Below are positions 35,653 to 42,721 of a stretch of DNA of 64,000 bases, piece after piece (position 1 is the stretch's first letter; every line of letters starts with the position of its first letter). The notes beneath the pieces were generated by a model. It did no database searches and was not told where the DNA came from. It worked only from the letters and a program-made list of their open reading frames with translations. Source of the DNA: RGIG7213 sp045652135 (lineage in GTDB: Bacteria; Bacillota; Clostridia; Oscillospirales; CAG-272). The translations under genes were made by a program, and so were the position numbers. The stretch lies in NCBI GenBank assembly GCA_045652135.1, contig JAZRTS010000055.1, positions 10,347 to 74,346 of the forward strand. Reading direction: 5' to 3'.

Positions 35653-36483
35653 TTACAGTGTATTTAGCCGCTGGCCCATAAGTACGGGTGTTTCAATGCC
35701 TTCTTGTGTGGCATCAAACAGCTCTTTATTTATATTTGTGCCTTTTGGAAGCAAGAGTATGACTGTGCTTCCGCCGTACAAAAACATTCCTTTTTCTTCA
35801 CCTTTTTTTACGGTGCTTTCATCGGTGCGGTGATTATGTATTTTGCCGACGAGCAGGGCGCCGACCTCCATTTGAACAATATCTCCGAATTTGTCTGTTT
35901 TAATTACGGTATACTCTCTGCTGTTTTCGGTAAATACAGGTAACGCTTCAAGTGCTATCGGTCTTACCGTGTGAAGCTTTCCTTTAATAAAAACGTTTTT
36001 TTCTTTAATTCCGTCTGCAGGATAGCAATATCTGTGGTAATGATGTACGCAAAGCCTGAAGACAAGGCATATCCCGTCTTTGTATTTATCGGCAAGTGCA
36101 TCATTATTGAGCAAAGAGGGAATTGTATACAGACTCTGCTTCACGGGCAAAACCGTATCACCGTTTATTTTATACGCACTCAAAAGCCCGTCACACGGTG
36201 AAGTGAGCGCAGAGCTGTCAGTATCTACCACACGGCGTCCGTCCTTTATCTTACGGCAAAAGCAGTCGTTGAAGCACTTGAAATTATCTGCCTCGTAATC
36301 TGAAAGGTCTATATTATTCTTTTTTACAAACGTGGATATAAGGGGCTTTGAAAGACGGCAATCAAGAAATTTGCCGCATATCTTTGAAACGAAAGGGGAT
36401 GAAAGCGGTTTTAAAATTAATCTGCCCGGGGCAGTTTTATAAAGAAAATTAAGCGTTCTTCCGTCACTGTTTTTTACTGCCAT
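35653..36483 (-). CDS. psd: Phosphatidylserine decarboxylase
   Basis: 276 residues. It makes phosphatidylethanolamine from phosphatidylserine at the membrane. VFRLCVHHYHRYCYPADG carries the conserved His cluster, and MEVGALLVGKIHNH is characteristic. The autocleavage/pyruvoyl site is the GGST in LYGGSTVILLL (about residue 237), the clostridial form of LGST. CGGAG precedes the ATG. It is the last gene of a three-gene operon. No pssA is in the window. Confidence 0.94.
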   Translation of the reverse strand: MAVKNSDGRTLNFLYKTAPGRLILKPLSSPFVSKICGKFLDCRLSKPLISTFVKKNNIDLSDYEADNFKCFNDCFCRKIKDGRRVVDTDSSALTSPCDGLLSAYKINGDTVLPVKQSLYTIPSLLNNDALADKYKDGICLVFRLCVHHYHRYCYPADGIKEKNVFIKGKLHTVRPIALEALPVFTENSREYTVIKTDKFGDIVQMEVGALLVGKIHNHRTDESTVKKGEEKGMFLYGGSTVILLLPKGTNINKELFDATQEGIETPVLMGQRLNTL

Positions 36484-36496
36484 ATAATACTCCGAA

Positions 36497-37576
36497 TCAT
36501 TTATCGTTACGTATTTTTTCTTTGTGTGCTTTTTTTCTCAAAAAGATATATCTTAAAAGAATAGAAAATCCGCAAATGAATATGCAGAAATAGAATGAAA
36601 GGAAACGCGCCAGAAGATCAAGGTGTACTGCCTGGCTTTTCGTCATTATAGAACAAAATCCGTTGATCGTTATAGAGTCGTAAATGCCAACGCCTCCGGG
36701 TACGGGAACGGTGTTTGCGCCGAGTACGGCATATGCCTGTAAAAACCATATGTCAACGGCTTCTGAAAACGATTTTCCGATAGTAGCCATATATACGAAC
36801 GAGCTGACCGCAATCTGTGATATGCGCTGCAAGAAATTCAACAGAAACGCAAGCCACATTATTTTTTTGTGACGGATAATTATCTTGATACATTTACGGT
36901 AATTGTCCATATGTGTATCTAATTTTTGCTGTCTTGCTTCTTCGTTTTTAAGGATACGTATTTTACAAAGAAGGTGTATACACCATTTGCATATACGGTG
37001 TAAAAGCTTTCTGTTAATGAGAAGCATAAGCAAGAACGAAGCAAGGAACAGCTGGCATACGAAGCCGACGGTGATAAAGATTCTTGCTGTTACACCGTAC
37101 GACATGAAAATATCGAATTTGAATATGAAACAAATAATTCCGATAGCCAGAACGGATATAGTATACATAAAAAGGTTAAGCAACAGCGCGGCGGTTGTCA
37201 TTACCCCTGATATCCCGTCCTTGACCATAAAATATGCGCTTGCGGGCTGACCGCCGGTGGCAGACGGTGTGACGGCTGAGAAATATATATCCGCTGCAGA
37301 ATATATAAATCCGTGTCGGATTTTTGTTTTATAACCGAAGCCGCGGCATATGACGGTCAAAGCCATACCCTCAAAAACGATGAACATCACCATACTTAAA
37401 ACAGAGGTAAATATCCATTCGGGAGATGCCGTTCTTATATAAGTGAAAAATTCACCAAAGGAAAAGTCCTGGCTTACCCATATTATCAGAAATATGCTCA
37501 AGAGAGCTATCAGTACGAAAATAAGAGTAAACAGAACGTTTTTATTTTGAAATAGGCGCAATAATTTATTTTTCAT
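36497..37576 (-). CDS. Flippase-like membrane protein (LPG synthase TM region / UPF0104)
   Basis: 359 residues with about eight membrane segments. AVTPSATGGQPASAYFMVKDG (about residues 98-118) and NTVPVPGGVGIYDSI (about residues 285-299) are the conserved loop motifs of the lysylphosphatidylglycerol synthase N-terminal/UPF0104 family. The aminoacyl transfer domain is missing, so it is probably a lipid transporter or scaffold rather than an aminoacyl-PG synthase. It sits between PAP2 and psd genes, consistent with phospholipid handling. Confidence 0.88.
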   Translation of the reverse strand: MKNKLLRLFQNKNVLFTLIFVLIALLSIFLIIWVSQDFSFGEFFTYIRTASPEWIFTSVLSMVMFIVFEGMALTVICRGFGYKTKIRHGFIYSAADIYFSAVTPSATGGQPASAYFMVKDGISGVMTTAALLLNLFMYTISVLAIGIICFIFKFDIFMSYGVTARIFITVGFVCQLFLASFLLMLLINRKLLHRICKWCIHLLCKIRILKNEEARQQKLDTHMDNYRKCIKIIIRHKKIMWLAFLLNFLQRISQIAVSSFVYMATIGKSFSEAVDIWFLQAYAVLGANTVPVPGGVGIYDSITINGFCSIMTKSQAVHLDLLARFLSFYFCIFICGFSILLRYIFLRKKAHKEKIRNDK

Positions 37577-37589
37577 TTACAATGTTACC

Positions 37590-38255
37590 TTAAAGTTTAA
37601 CTTGAGCTGAGAATCGGTTGAATATCTTCCACACGGAGAAACGTTTTGAAATAAACGCTGATATTTCCACGAAAAGCACACCTGCAATTATATCTATAAA
37701 AAAGTGCTGTTTTACTAAAACCGTGGATGCAAAAACGAAGATGGTGAGAATTAATTGAAGAACAGGGTACCACTTCGGTGAATTTTTCATCATAAGCGAA
37801 CCGCGGAAGCACAGCCAACTCGTTACACAGTGCATTGACGGAAACAGATTCACGGGTGTATCAAGAGTATAAATAAGTTTAGTTATGTTGTCAAAAATAC
37901 TGTTTCCGACTATTTCGGGACGTACGATAGACGTTGGTATTGCTAAAAAGCATATCATGCCGAATATGTTTGCGATAACGTCAGTGGTAAGAATATGATA
38001 GCACGCATCTTTATCGGCGTGGCAGTGATATACGTATGAAAAAAACCACTGTATGTATGCCAGAACGTAAAACAGTATGAAGAACGGCACGAACGGTATG
38101 ACATCGTCAATAGGAAGTGAAAGGTCGTAGTGCGTATGGTCTTCTGTTACGAGCTTTGTGAAAAAGTACTGTGAATATCGGAATATGATGGTTATGGCAA
38201 GCGGAATGATCGCATATTCAGGCAGTATATAATATATCCGTTTTTTAAATCCCAT
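37590..38255 (-). CDS. PAP2-family membrane phosphatase
   Basis: 221 residues with about six membrane segments. The PAP2 motifs are degenerate but readable: NLFPSMHCVTSW (PSxH, about residues 137-148) and VKQHFFIDIIAGV (SxxxxHxxxD region, about residues 186-198). The first KxxxxxxRP motif is not clear. Likely substrates are phosphatidic acid, PGP or undecaprenyl diphosphate. It is the first gene of the operon; GGGTGA precedes the ATG. Confidence 0.85.
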   Translation of the reverse strand: MGFKKRIYYILPEYAIIPLAITIIFRYSQYFFTKLVTEDHTHYDLSLPIDDVIPFVPFFILFYVLAYIQWFFSYVYHCHADKDACYHILTTDVIANIFGMICFLAIPTSIVRPEIVGNSIFDNITKLIYTLDTPVNLFPSMHCVTSWLCFRGSLMMKNSPKWYPVLQLILTIFVFASTVLVKQHFFIDIIAGVLFVEISAFISKRFSVWKIFNRFSAQVKL

Positions 38256-38304
38256 ACGTTCACCCGCTTTCTTTAGAGAGTATCATTAAATGATTAACTA
38301 TAAT

Positions 38305-38333
38305 ATAATACCATATATAATGTGAAAATTCAA
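38305..38333 (-). promoter_or_regulatory. Sigma-A promoter of the PAP2-psd operon
   Basis: Minus strand: TTGAAT (38333-38328), 17 nt, TATTAT (38310-38305), about 50 nt upstream of ATG 38255. Confidence 0.75.
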
Positions 38334-38377
38334 TAGAAAATATGCAATTTGCGTTATACAAATATTTCAAAACAAAA

Positions 38378-38408
38378 ATCCCCCCCGTTTGTGATGAACG
38401 GGGGGATA
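38378..38408 (-). terminator. Terminator of aroF-pheA
   Basis: 12-bp perfect stem with seven consecutive G-C pairs (ATCCCCCCCGTT / AACGGGGGGGAT), 7-nt loop, followed by TTTTTGTTTT on the minus strand. It lies 8 nt after the pheA stop. Confidence 0.93.
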
Positions 38409-38416
38409 AATGAACG

Positions 38417-39559
38417 TTATATTATTTCCGAATAACTGCCGAGATATTTGAAGTCCTCGCACATAACGTCAAGTTCGCTCATGAGATGAGCAAATTCGGC
38501 GGAATATACTGACGTTTCAAGATCAAAATAGAACATAAATTCGAAATCGCGCTCAGGTAATGGACGGCTTTCGAGTTTGATAAGGTTTATACCGAGTGAA
38601 TAAAATCTTGCAAGTACACGGTAAAGCGCACCGGGCTTATGAGGAAGTATCATCATAACAGATGTTTTATCAGCGCCGGGGTAAATTTCAAGATTTTTTG
38701 AAATACAAATAAATCTCGTGTGATTGTTACCTGCATCCTGAACGCTGCTTTTTAGCGTGTTGAGTCCGTACAGTTCAGCGCAGTATCTTGACGAAAGCGC
38801 GGCGATGTCGCGTCTTTCACTGTTTGCAACGGTTTGCGCCGCAACTGCTGTGTTTTCGCACGTCGTTATCTTGATGCCGTGTAACGTTTTGAGAAATTCC
38901 GAGCACTGCGCAATAGCCTGTTCCTGCGATATAATTTCTTTTATTTCGGAAAGCTCAACTCCCGGTTTAGCAAGGAGGCTGTGGTCAATTTTAATTCTTG
39001 TACTGCGTACGATGTGGAAGTTTCTGTTTATCATAAGGTCATAGACCTTGTTTACGGAACCTGCCGTGCTGTTTTCAATAGGGAGTACGCCGTATTTGCA
39101 CATACCTTTTTCGATAGCCGTAAATACGTGCTCAAATGTTGAGCAGTACATAATTTTACTGTCACGGAACAGCTTGTCGCACGCGATCTGAGAATATGCT
39201 CCTTCCGTGCCTTGACAGGCAACTATGGGAGATTTCGGGAACAGCTTATCGGTGTTGTCTATTGCATCCATTATATCGGTATACAATTCGCTTTTCTTGG
39301 CAAGTATGCCTCCTTGATATGAACGGCTTAACTCAAACATAAGCGAGTAAAGGACACGTACGTAGTCTTTCATATCATCTTCCGCCATATCGCTTACTGC
39401 GGCGAGCTTTTCTCTTTCGCGCAGCGCATCGAGAACGGGCAGAGAATTGATCTTCTTGTATTCTGCTATATCTTTTGCTGTTTCCATTCTTTTTTGGAAA
39501 AGTTCAATGAGCTGTGCATCTATTTCGTCTATGTTTTTACGAAGTTCCTTGATGTCCAT
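38417..39559 (-). CDS. pheA: Bifunctional chorismate mutase / prephenate dehydratase (P-protein)
   Basis: 380 residues. The first ~80 residues are an AroQ-type chorismate mutase (DIKELRKNIDEIDAQLIELFQKRM, then AEYKK). The prephenate dehydratase follows, with CQGTEGAYSQIA, YGVLPIENSTAGSVNKVYDLM, and CENTAVAAQTVANS where the usual T-x-R-F motif region ends in HTRFI. A C-terminal ACT domain (LESRPLPERDFEFMFYFDLE) is the usual phenylalanine-feedback site. It follows aroF by 6 nt; the operon commits carbon to phenylalanine. Confidence 0.95.
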   Translation of the reverse strand: MDIKELRKNIDEIDAQLIELFQKRMETAKDIAEYKKINSLPVLDALREREKLAAVSDMAEDDMKDYVRVLYSLMFELSRSYQGGILAKKSELYTDIMDAIDNTDKLFPKSPIVACQGTEGAYSQIACDKLFRDSKIMYCSTFEHVFTAIEKGMCKYGVLPIENSTAGSVNKVYDLMINRNFHIVRSTRIKIDHSLLAKPGVELSEIKEIISQEQAIAQCSEFLKTLHGIKITTCENTAVAAQTVANSERRDIAALSSRYCAELYGLNTLKSSVQDAGNNHTRFICISKNLEIYPGADKTSVMMILPHKPGALYRVLARFYSLGINLIKLESRPLPERDFEFMFYFDLETSVYSAEFAHLMSELDVMCEDFKYLGSYSEII

Positions 39560-39565
39560 TTTCTT

Positions 39566-40567
39566 TTACTCCATTATTTCTCTTATTTTGCGCACTTTGT
39601 CCGCGACATCGGCAAACTGCTCAGGCGTGAGTGACTGCGCACCGTCGCACCAAGCGTGCATGGGATCATTGTGAACCTCTATCATTATACCGTCAGCACC
39701 TGCGGCGGCTGCGGCAAGTGCCATCGGCTTTACGAGCTTTGATATGCCCGTTGCGTGGCTGGGATCGACTATGACGGGGAGATGCGAAAGCTCCTTGAGA
39801 AGCGGAACCGCCGCCAAGTCAAGTGTGTTTCTTGTGTATGTTTCGTACGTTCTGATTCCTCTTTCGCAAAGGATTATGTTGCAGTTTCCGGCTGACATAA
39901 TGTATTCCGCACTCATAAGAAGTTCTTTCATAGTGTTGGCAAGTCCGCGCTTGAGGAGAATGGTCTTGTTCGTCTTGCCGAGCTCTTTAAGAAGCTCGAA
40001 GTTCTGCATATTACGTGCTCCGACCTGAATAACGTCAACCTCCTCAAAAAGCGGAAGGTGGTTGCTGTTCATAATTTCCGTGACAATAGGCATTCCCGTT
40101 GCGCGCTTTGCCTCTATAAGAAGCTCAATGCCGGTTGATTTCAAACCCTGAAAATCATAAGGAGAGGTTCTCGGCTTGAATGCGCCGCCGCGCAAAAGTC
40201 CGGCACCGGCCGCTTTTACGCTTTCGGCAACGGAAATTATCTGTTCACGGGATTCGACAGAGCAGGGCCCTGCTATCATTGCAAAATTGCCCCCGCCTAT
40301 TTTTATTCCTCCGATATCAATGACTGTGTCATCGGGGTGAAATTTTTTACTGCATTGTTTAAACGGCTCGCTTACCTTTTTTACGCTTTCGACGATATCC
40401 AGGCTTGCGATAAGATCTATATCAATGTTTGACGTATCGCCTATAAGTCCGATGACAGTATAGTTGTGTCCCTCGGAAATATGAACATCAATATTCTGAA
40501 TCTTAAGCCACTGTACGAGAGTGTCCATCTGCTCGTGTGTAGTACCTTTTTTGAGAACCGCAATCAT
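39566..40567 (-). CDS. aroF: 3-deoxy-7-phosphoheptulonate synthase (DAHP synthase, type I beta)
   Basis: 333 residues. It condenses phosphoenolpyruvate and erythrose 4-phosphate, the first step of the shikimate pathway. An N-terminal ~70-residue ferredoxin-like regulatory domain precedes the barrel. Barrel motifs: AGPCSVESREQI, LRGGAFKPRTSPYDFQGL, IQVGARNMQNFELL, LLKRGLANT, CERGIRTYE and VDPSHATG. GGGAG lies 10 nt before the ATG. The start is only 31 nt past the attenuator terminator, so expression depends on read-through of that site. Confidence 0.95.
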   Translation of the reverse strand: MIAVLKKGTTHEQMDTLVQWLKIQNIDVHISEGHNYTVIGLIGDTSNIDIDLIASLDIVESVKKVSEPFKQCSKKFHPDDTVIDIGGIKIGGGNFAMIAGPCSVESREQIISVAESVKAAGAGLLRGGAFKPRTSPYDFQGLKSTGIELLIEAKRATGMPIVTEIMNSNHLPLFEEVDVIQVGARNMQNFELLKELGKTNKTILLKRGLANTMKELLMSAEYIMSAGNCNIILCERGIRTYETYTRNTLDLAAVPLLKELSHLPVIVDPSHATGISKLVKPMALAAAAAGADGIMIEVHNDPMHAWCDGAQSLTPEQFADVADKVRKIREIME

Positions 40568-40597
40568 TTTAATATATCTCCCTTTGAAAAATTACAT

Positions 40598-40623
40598 AAA
40601 AAACGGCACGAATCTTCGTGCCG
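40598..40623 (-). terminator. Attenuator terminator in the aroF-pheA leader
   Basis: On the minus strand, CGGCACGAA (40623-40615) pairs with TTCGTGCCG (40612-40604), followed at once by TTTTTT (40603-40598). It lies between the leader-peptide stop and the aroF ribosome site, inside the transcript, which marks it as a conditional terminator rather than the end of a gene. Confidence 0.88.
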
Positions 40624-40707
40624 CTAAAACCCTTAATTATATATTGGGATGAAAAATTCAGCAACACAAAGAACTATTACCTCTAAAGCAAAAGCAAAAG
40701 TAATAGT
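40618..40707 (-). promoter_or_regulatory. Mutually exclusive leader pairings (antiterminator and pause hairpin)
   Basis: Antiterminator: GTGTTGCT (40667-40660, last leader codons and stop) can pair over 8 bp, with two G-U, with AGCGGCAC (40625-40618), which contains the 5' arm of the terminator. Pause-type hairpin: ACTATTAC (40707-40700, within the Tyr codons) pairs perfectly with GTAATAGT (40680-40673). A ribosome stalled on Phe/Tyr codons leaves GTGTTGCT free, so the antiterminator forms. A ribosome reaching the stop covers it, so the terminator forms. The pairings are seen in the sequence; the mechanism is inferred. Confidence 0.75.
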
Positions 40708-40747
40708 AAAAGTATGTAGCTGTAAAGCAAAACTTTTTCATTTTCAT
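40658..40747 (-). CDS. Phe/Tyr-rich leader peptide of aroF-pheA (29 aa)
   Basis: ATG 40747 is preceded by AGGGG at 4 nt spacing. The 29-codon frame ends at TGA 40660-40658. It begins MKMKKFCFTATYFYYY and continues FCFCFR; within residues 6-21 there are six Phe and four Tyr, with Cys at 7, 18 and 20. This composition matches the end products of the operon it precedes, as in attenuation leaders such as pheL. The aromatic run would have to be decoded by charged tRNA-Phe and tRNA-Tyr. It is followed by the attenuator. I could not identify a convincing promoter in the very AT-rich 40750-40890 stretch. Confidence 0.85.
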   Translation of the reverse strand: MKMKKFCFTATYFYYYFCFCFRGNSSLCC

Positions 40748-40893
40748 ATAACCCCTATTAGTTCTGTAACGATAATAACACAACAAATCACAAATAATAA
40801 GAATTTTTTTTGTTTATTTGGTAAACTTTAAATTTATTTTACTGAATTTGAAAAAATAATTTCAGTTTTTCAGATTTATTTTTTCTAAAAGTA

Positions 40894-40922
40894 TTGACAA
40901 GATGAAAGTTTTGTGGTAATAT
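40894..40922 (+). promoter_or_regulatory. Sigma-A promoter of tRNA-Lys
   Basis: TTGACA (40894-40899), 17 nt, TAATAT (40917-40922), 24 nt before the tRNA. Confidence 0.85.
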
Positions 40923-40945
40923 AAACAACGTTGTGAAAACAACAC

Positions 40946-41021
40946 GATCCATTAGCTCAGAAGGTAGAGCACTTGACTTTTAATCAAGGTGTCCGGAGTT
41001 CGACTCTCCGATGGATCACCA
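40946..41021 (+). tRNA. tRNA-Lys (anticodon TTT)
   Basis: 76 nt including an encoded CCA. The acceptor stem GATCCAT / ATGGATC is perfect. The D-arm is AGCTCAGAAGGTAGAGC, the anticodon loop CTTTTAA gives anticodon UUU, and the T-arm is CCGGAGTTCGACTCTCCG. It is a single tRNA with its own promoter and terminator. Confidence 0.97.
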
Positions 41022-41022
41022 G

Positions 41023-41053
41023 AAAAGCGACAAGGTTTTCTTGTCGCTTTTTT
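41023..41053 (+). terminator. Terminator of tRNA-Lys
   Basis: AAAAGCGACAA / TTGTCGCTTTT stem with a 7-nt loop and a T-tract, beginning 2 nt after the CCA end. Confidence 0.92.
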
Positions 41054-41057
41054 AATT

Positions 41058-41199
41058 AAATTCGTTCTTCGAACAATGAAATATTGCTTCGCAATACGAA
41101 ATACGCTTTGCGTATGAAATGTGCTTACGGCACGTTAAAGAACGAATTTTATTTCATCTGAAGCTGTTAGGCTGAAGATTTCATCCTGCAACGCAGGAT
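41058..41199. repeat. Cluster of nested hairpins with GAAAT spacers
   Basis: An outer perfect 12-bp inverted repeat (AAATTCGTTCTT 41058-41069 / AAGAACGAATTT 41138-41149) encloses three small hairpins: TATTGC-TTC-GCAATA (41082-41096), ATACGC-TTT-GCGTAT (41101-41115) and GTGC-TTACG-GCAC (41121-41133). These are separated by GAAAT-type spacers. A further hairpin ATCCTGC-AAC-GCAGGAT (41183-41199) follows, also flanked by ATTTCAT. The units share layout but not sequence. No protein is encoded. Such modules resemble intergenic repeats of Clostridia whose role is unknown. Confidence 0.75.
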
Positions 41200-41226
41200 T
41201 TCATTTCTTTATACACAATTTCCTCA

Positions 41227-41257
41227 TTGACAAAACCTACATATTGTATTACAATAT
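41227..41257 (+). promoter_or_regulatory. Promoter of the serine hydrolase with an overlapping palindrome
   Basis: TTGACA (41227-41232), 17 nt, TACAAT (41250-41255). A perfect palindrome ATATTGTA-T-TACAATAT (41241-41257) covers the -10 and part of the spacer, where a dimeric repressor would block RNA polymerase. No regulator gene is adjacent. Confidence 0.7.
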
Positions 41258-41281
41258 ATTCAAAAGCAGGGGAGAACGAAA

Positions 41282-42400
41282 ATGAAGCGTATAAATGAAA
41301 TAAAATTAAAAGAAAACATTGAAAAAAGAATAAATTCAGATATTGAAAAAAATCTTGTCGGCGGTGCGTGCGTTCTTGTAAAACAAAACGGTGTGACCGT
41401 ATATGAAAACGCATTCGGTGTCAAAGACCATAACACGAACGAGCCTTTGCAAATGGATGCCGTTTTCAGACTTGCATCAATGACGAAACCCGTAACGGCA
41501 GTAGCTGTGCTTATACAGGTATCAAGAGGAATTATCGGACTTTACGATCCGATTGAAAAATATTTGCCGTCATACGGTGAAATGGATATAGGCAAGCTTG
41601 ACGAAAACGGAAACATCGTCAAGGTCGGTAAGGCGAAAAATAAGCTTCGTGTGATACATTTTCTGACACATTCAAGCGGTGTAGGCACACACGACGTAGG
41701 CGATAAATTTATATCAACGATGCCAAAAGAGAAGTTTTCAAGCTTAAAGGACGTTGTTGACTATCACGCAGACTGTCCTCTTGCATTTGAGCCGAACTCC
41801 TCGCAGTATTACAGTCCGCTTGTAGGCTTTGACGTGCTTGCAAGAATAGTTGAAATATCATCGGGAATGTCGTATGATAAATTCTTGGAAAAAGAAATTT
41901 TCACACCGCTCGGTATGTCTGAAACGACGTACGAGCCGTCAGAGGAGCTTTGTGAAAGAATGGTGTCGATACACGACAGAGTAGACGGCAAGAGCGTATC
42001 CGTTGACAGAAAAAGCGCACACAGAAAGTTTCATTTCAGTGGCGGTGCCGGTCTTGTGTCAACGATTTACGACTATTCGAAATTTGCGGAAATGCTGTTG
42101 AACGGCGGACTTTTACCCGATGAGCTTATGTTTGCGATGACTCGCCCCCAGCTTCCGTATCACGTAATGCCGGGCAATCAGATATGGGGACTCGGTATGA
42201 GAGTTATAACGGACGACAGCTACAAGCTTCTTCCGAAAGGCTCGTTCGGCTGGAGCGGCGCGCATGGCACGCACTTTTGGGTAGATCCTGCTAACAAAAT
42301 AACCGCGGTATATATGAAAAATTCAAGACACGACGGCGGCGCGGGTGCGGTTACCGCAAACAATTTTGAAGAAGACGTAACAGCATCGCTTGAGGATTGA
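41282..42400 (+). CDS. Serine hydrolase, beta-lactamase class C/penicillin-binding-like
   Basis: 372 residues, no signal peptide. The SxxK nucleophile motif is ASMTK (Ser66, Lys69). The second motif is YYSP (about residue 177), where Asn is replaced by Pro relative to YxN. The third is HGT in SGAHGTHFWVDP (about residue 333). This fits cytoplasmic esterase/peptidase-like members of the beta-lactamase family (EstB-like) better than a secreted beta-lactamase. GGGGAGA precedes the ATG. The gene stands alone between hairpin repeats and a gene fragment, suggesting local rearrangement or acquisition. Confidence 0.88.
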   Translation: MKRINEIKLKENIEKRINSDIEKNLVGGACVLVKQNGVTVYENAFGVKDHNTNEPLQMDAVFRLASMTKPVTAVAVLIQVSRGIIGLYDPIEKYLPSYGEMDIGKLDENGNIVKVGKAKNKLRVIHFLTHSSGVGTHDVGDKFISTMPKEKFSSLKDVVDYHADCPLAFEPNSSQYYSPLVGFDVLARIVEISSGMSYDKFLEKEIFTPLGMSETTYEPSEELCERMVSIHDRVDGKSVSVDRKSAHRKFHFSGGAGLVSTIYDYSKFAEMLLNGGLLPDELMFAMTRPQLPYHVMPGNQIWGLGMRVITDDSYKLLPKGSFGWSGAHGTHFWVDPANKITAVYMKNSRHDGGAGAVTANNFEEDVTASLED

Positions 42401-42483
42401 ATAAGACTGTTTAAATTATAATTTTAAATTTATAACTATCTTTTACATTTCTGTTGCACCTCTCGCTCACTCGGCGGAGGCGC

Positions 42484-42502
42484 AGATTTCCTGTTGAAAT
42501 CT
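42484..42502. repeat. Small hairpin downstream of the serine hydrolase
   Basis: AGATTTC-CTGTT-GAAATCT, 7-bp perfect stem. With the nearby CCTC...GGAGG pairing (42458-42480) it resembles the repeat modules on the other side of the gene (41058-41199). Confidence 0.5.
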
Positions 42503-42513
42503 ATTTTTAAAGT

Positions 42514-42562
42514 AAAAAACGCTGTGAGCTTTATCCTTTTGGATTTGGCTACAGCGTTTTTT
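42514..42562. terminator. Terminator after the serine hydrolase
   Basis: 12-bp stem AAAAAACGCTGT / ACAGCGTTTTTT, extended by weaker pairs in a long loop, with a T-tract on the plus strand. It also faces the hydrolase fragment on the minus strand. Confidence 0.8.
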
Positions 42563-42569
42563 TGATTGT

Positions 42570-42704
42570 TTATTTTGAAAATTCCGAAATCATATTTTTA
42601 AGCGCATCAGAAAAATCAACGGGGTTATCGTATTTCGGTGAATGACCGCATCCGTCTATAAGAACAAAGTCCTTTTCAAGAGCTGAACCGTAATCTTTGG
42701 CGCC
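42570..42704 (-). pseudogene. C-terminal fragment of an alpha/beta hydrolase
   Basis: A 44-residue reading frame ends at TAA 42572-42570 and contains LIDGCGHSPKYDNPVDFSD, the catalytic-His region of alpha/beta hydrolases, then ALKNMISEFSK at the C-terminus. Just upstream in frame is a stop (TAA, 42707-42705), and the remaining ~200 residues of a hydrolase are absent. There is no start codon or ribosome site. It abuts the racemase stop. This is the leftover 3' end of a deleted gene. Confidence 0.75.
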
Positions 42705-42721
42705 TTAGTTTTAAAATTGTT

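Noticed and set aside
40568..40760. T-box riboswitch before aroF
   Set aside because: No T-box sequence (TGGNACCGCG-like), specifier loop or long Stem I is visible. The short leader with an aromatic peptide explains the terminator better.
40649..40831. 60-codon plus-strand frame upstream of tRNA-Lys
   Set aside because: It is the reverse strand of the aroF leader. The minus strand has the ribosome site, aromatic codons and attenuator, and the plus frame has no support.
41058..41199. CRISPR-like array
   Set aside because: The units are hairpins of differing sequence and lack identical direct repeats and unique spacers. No cas genes are present.
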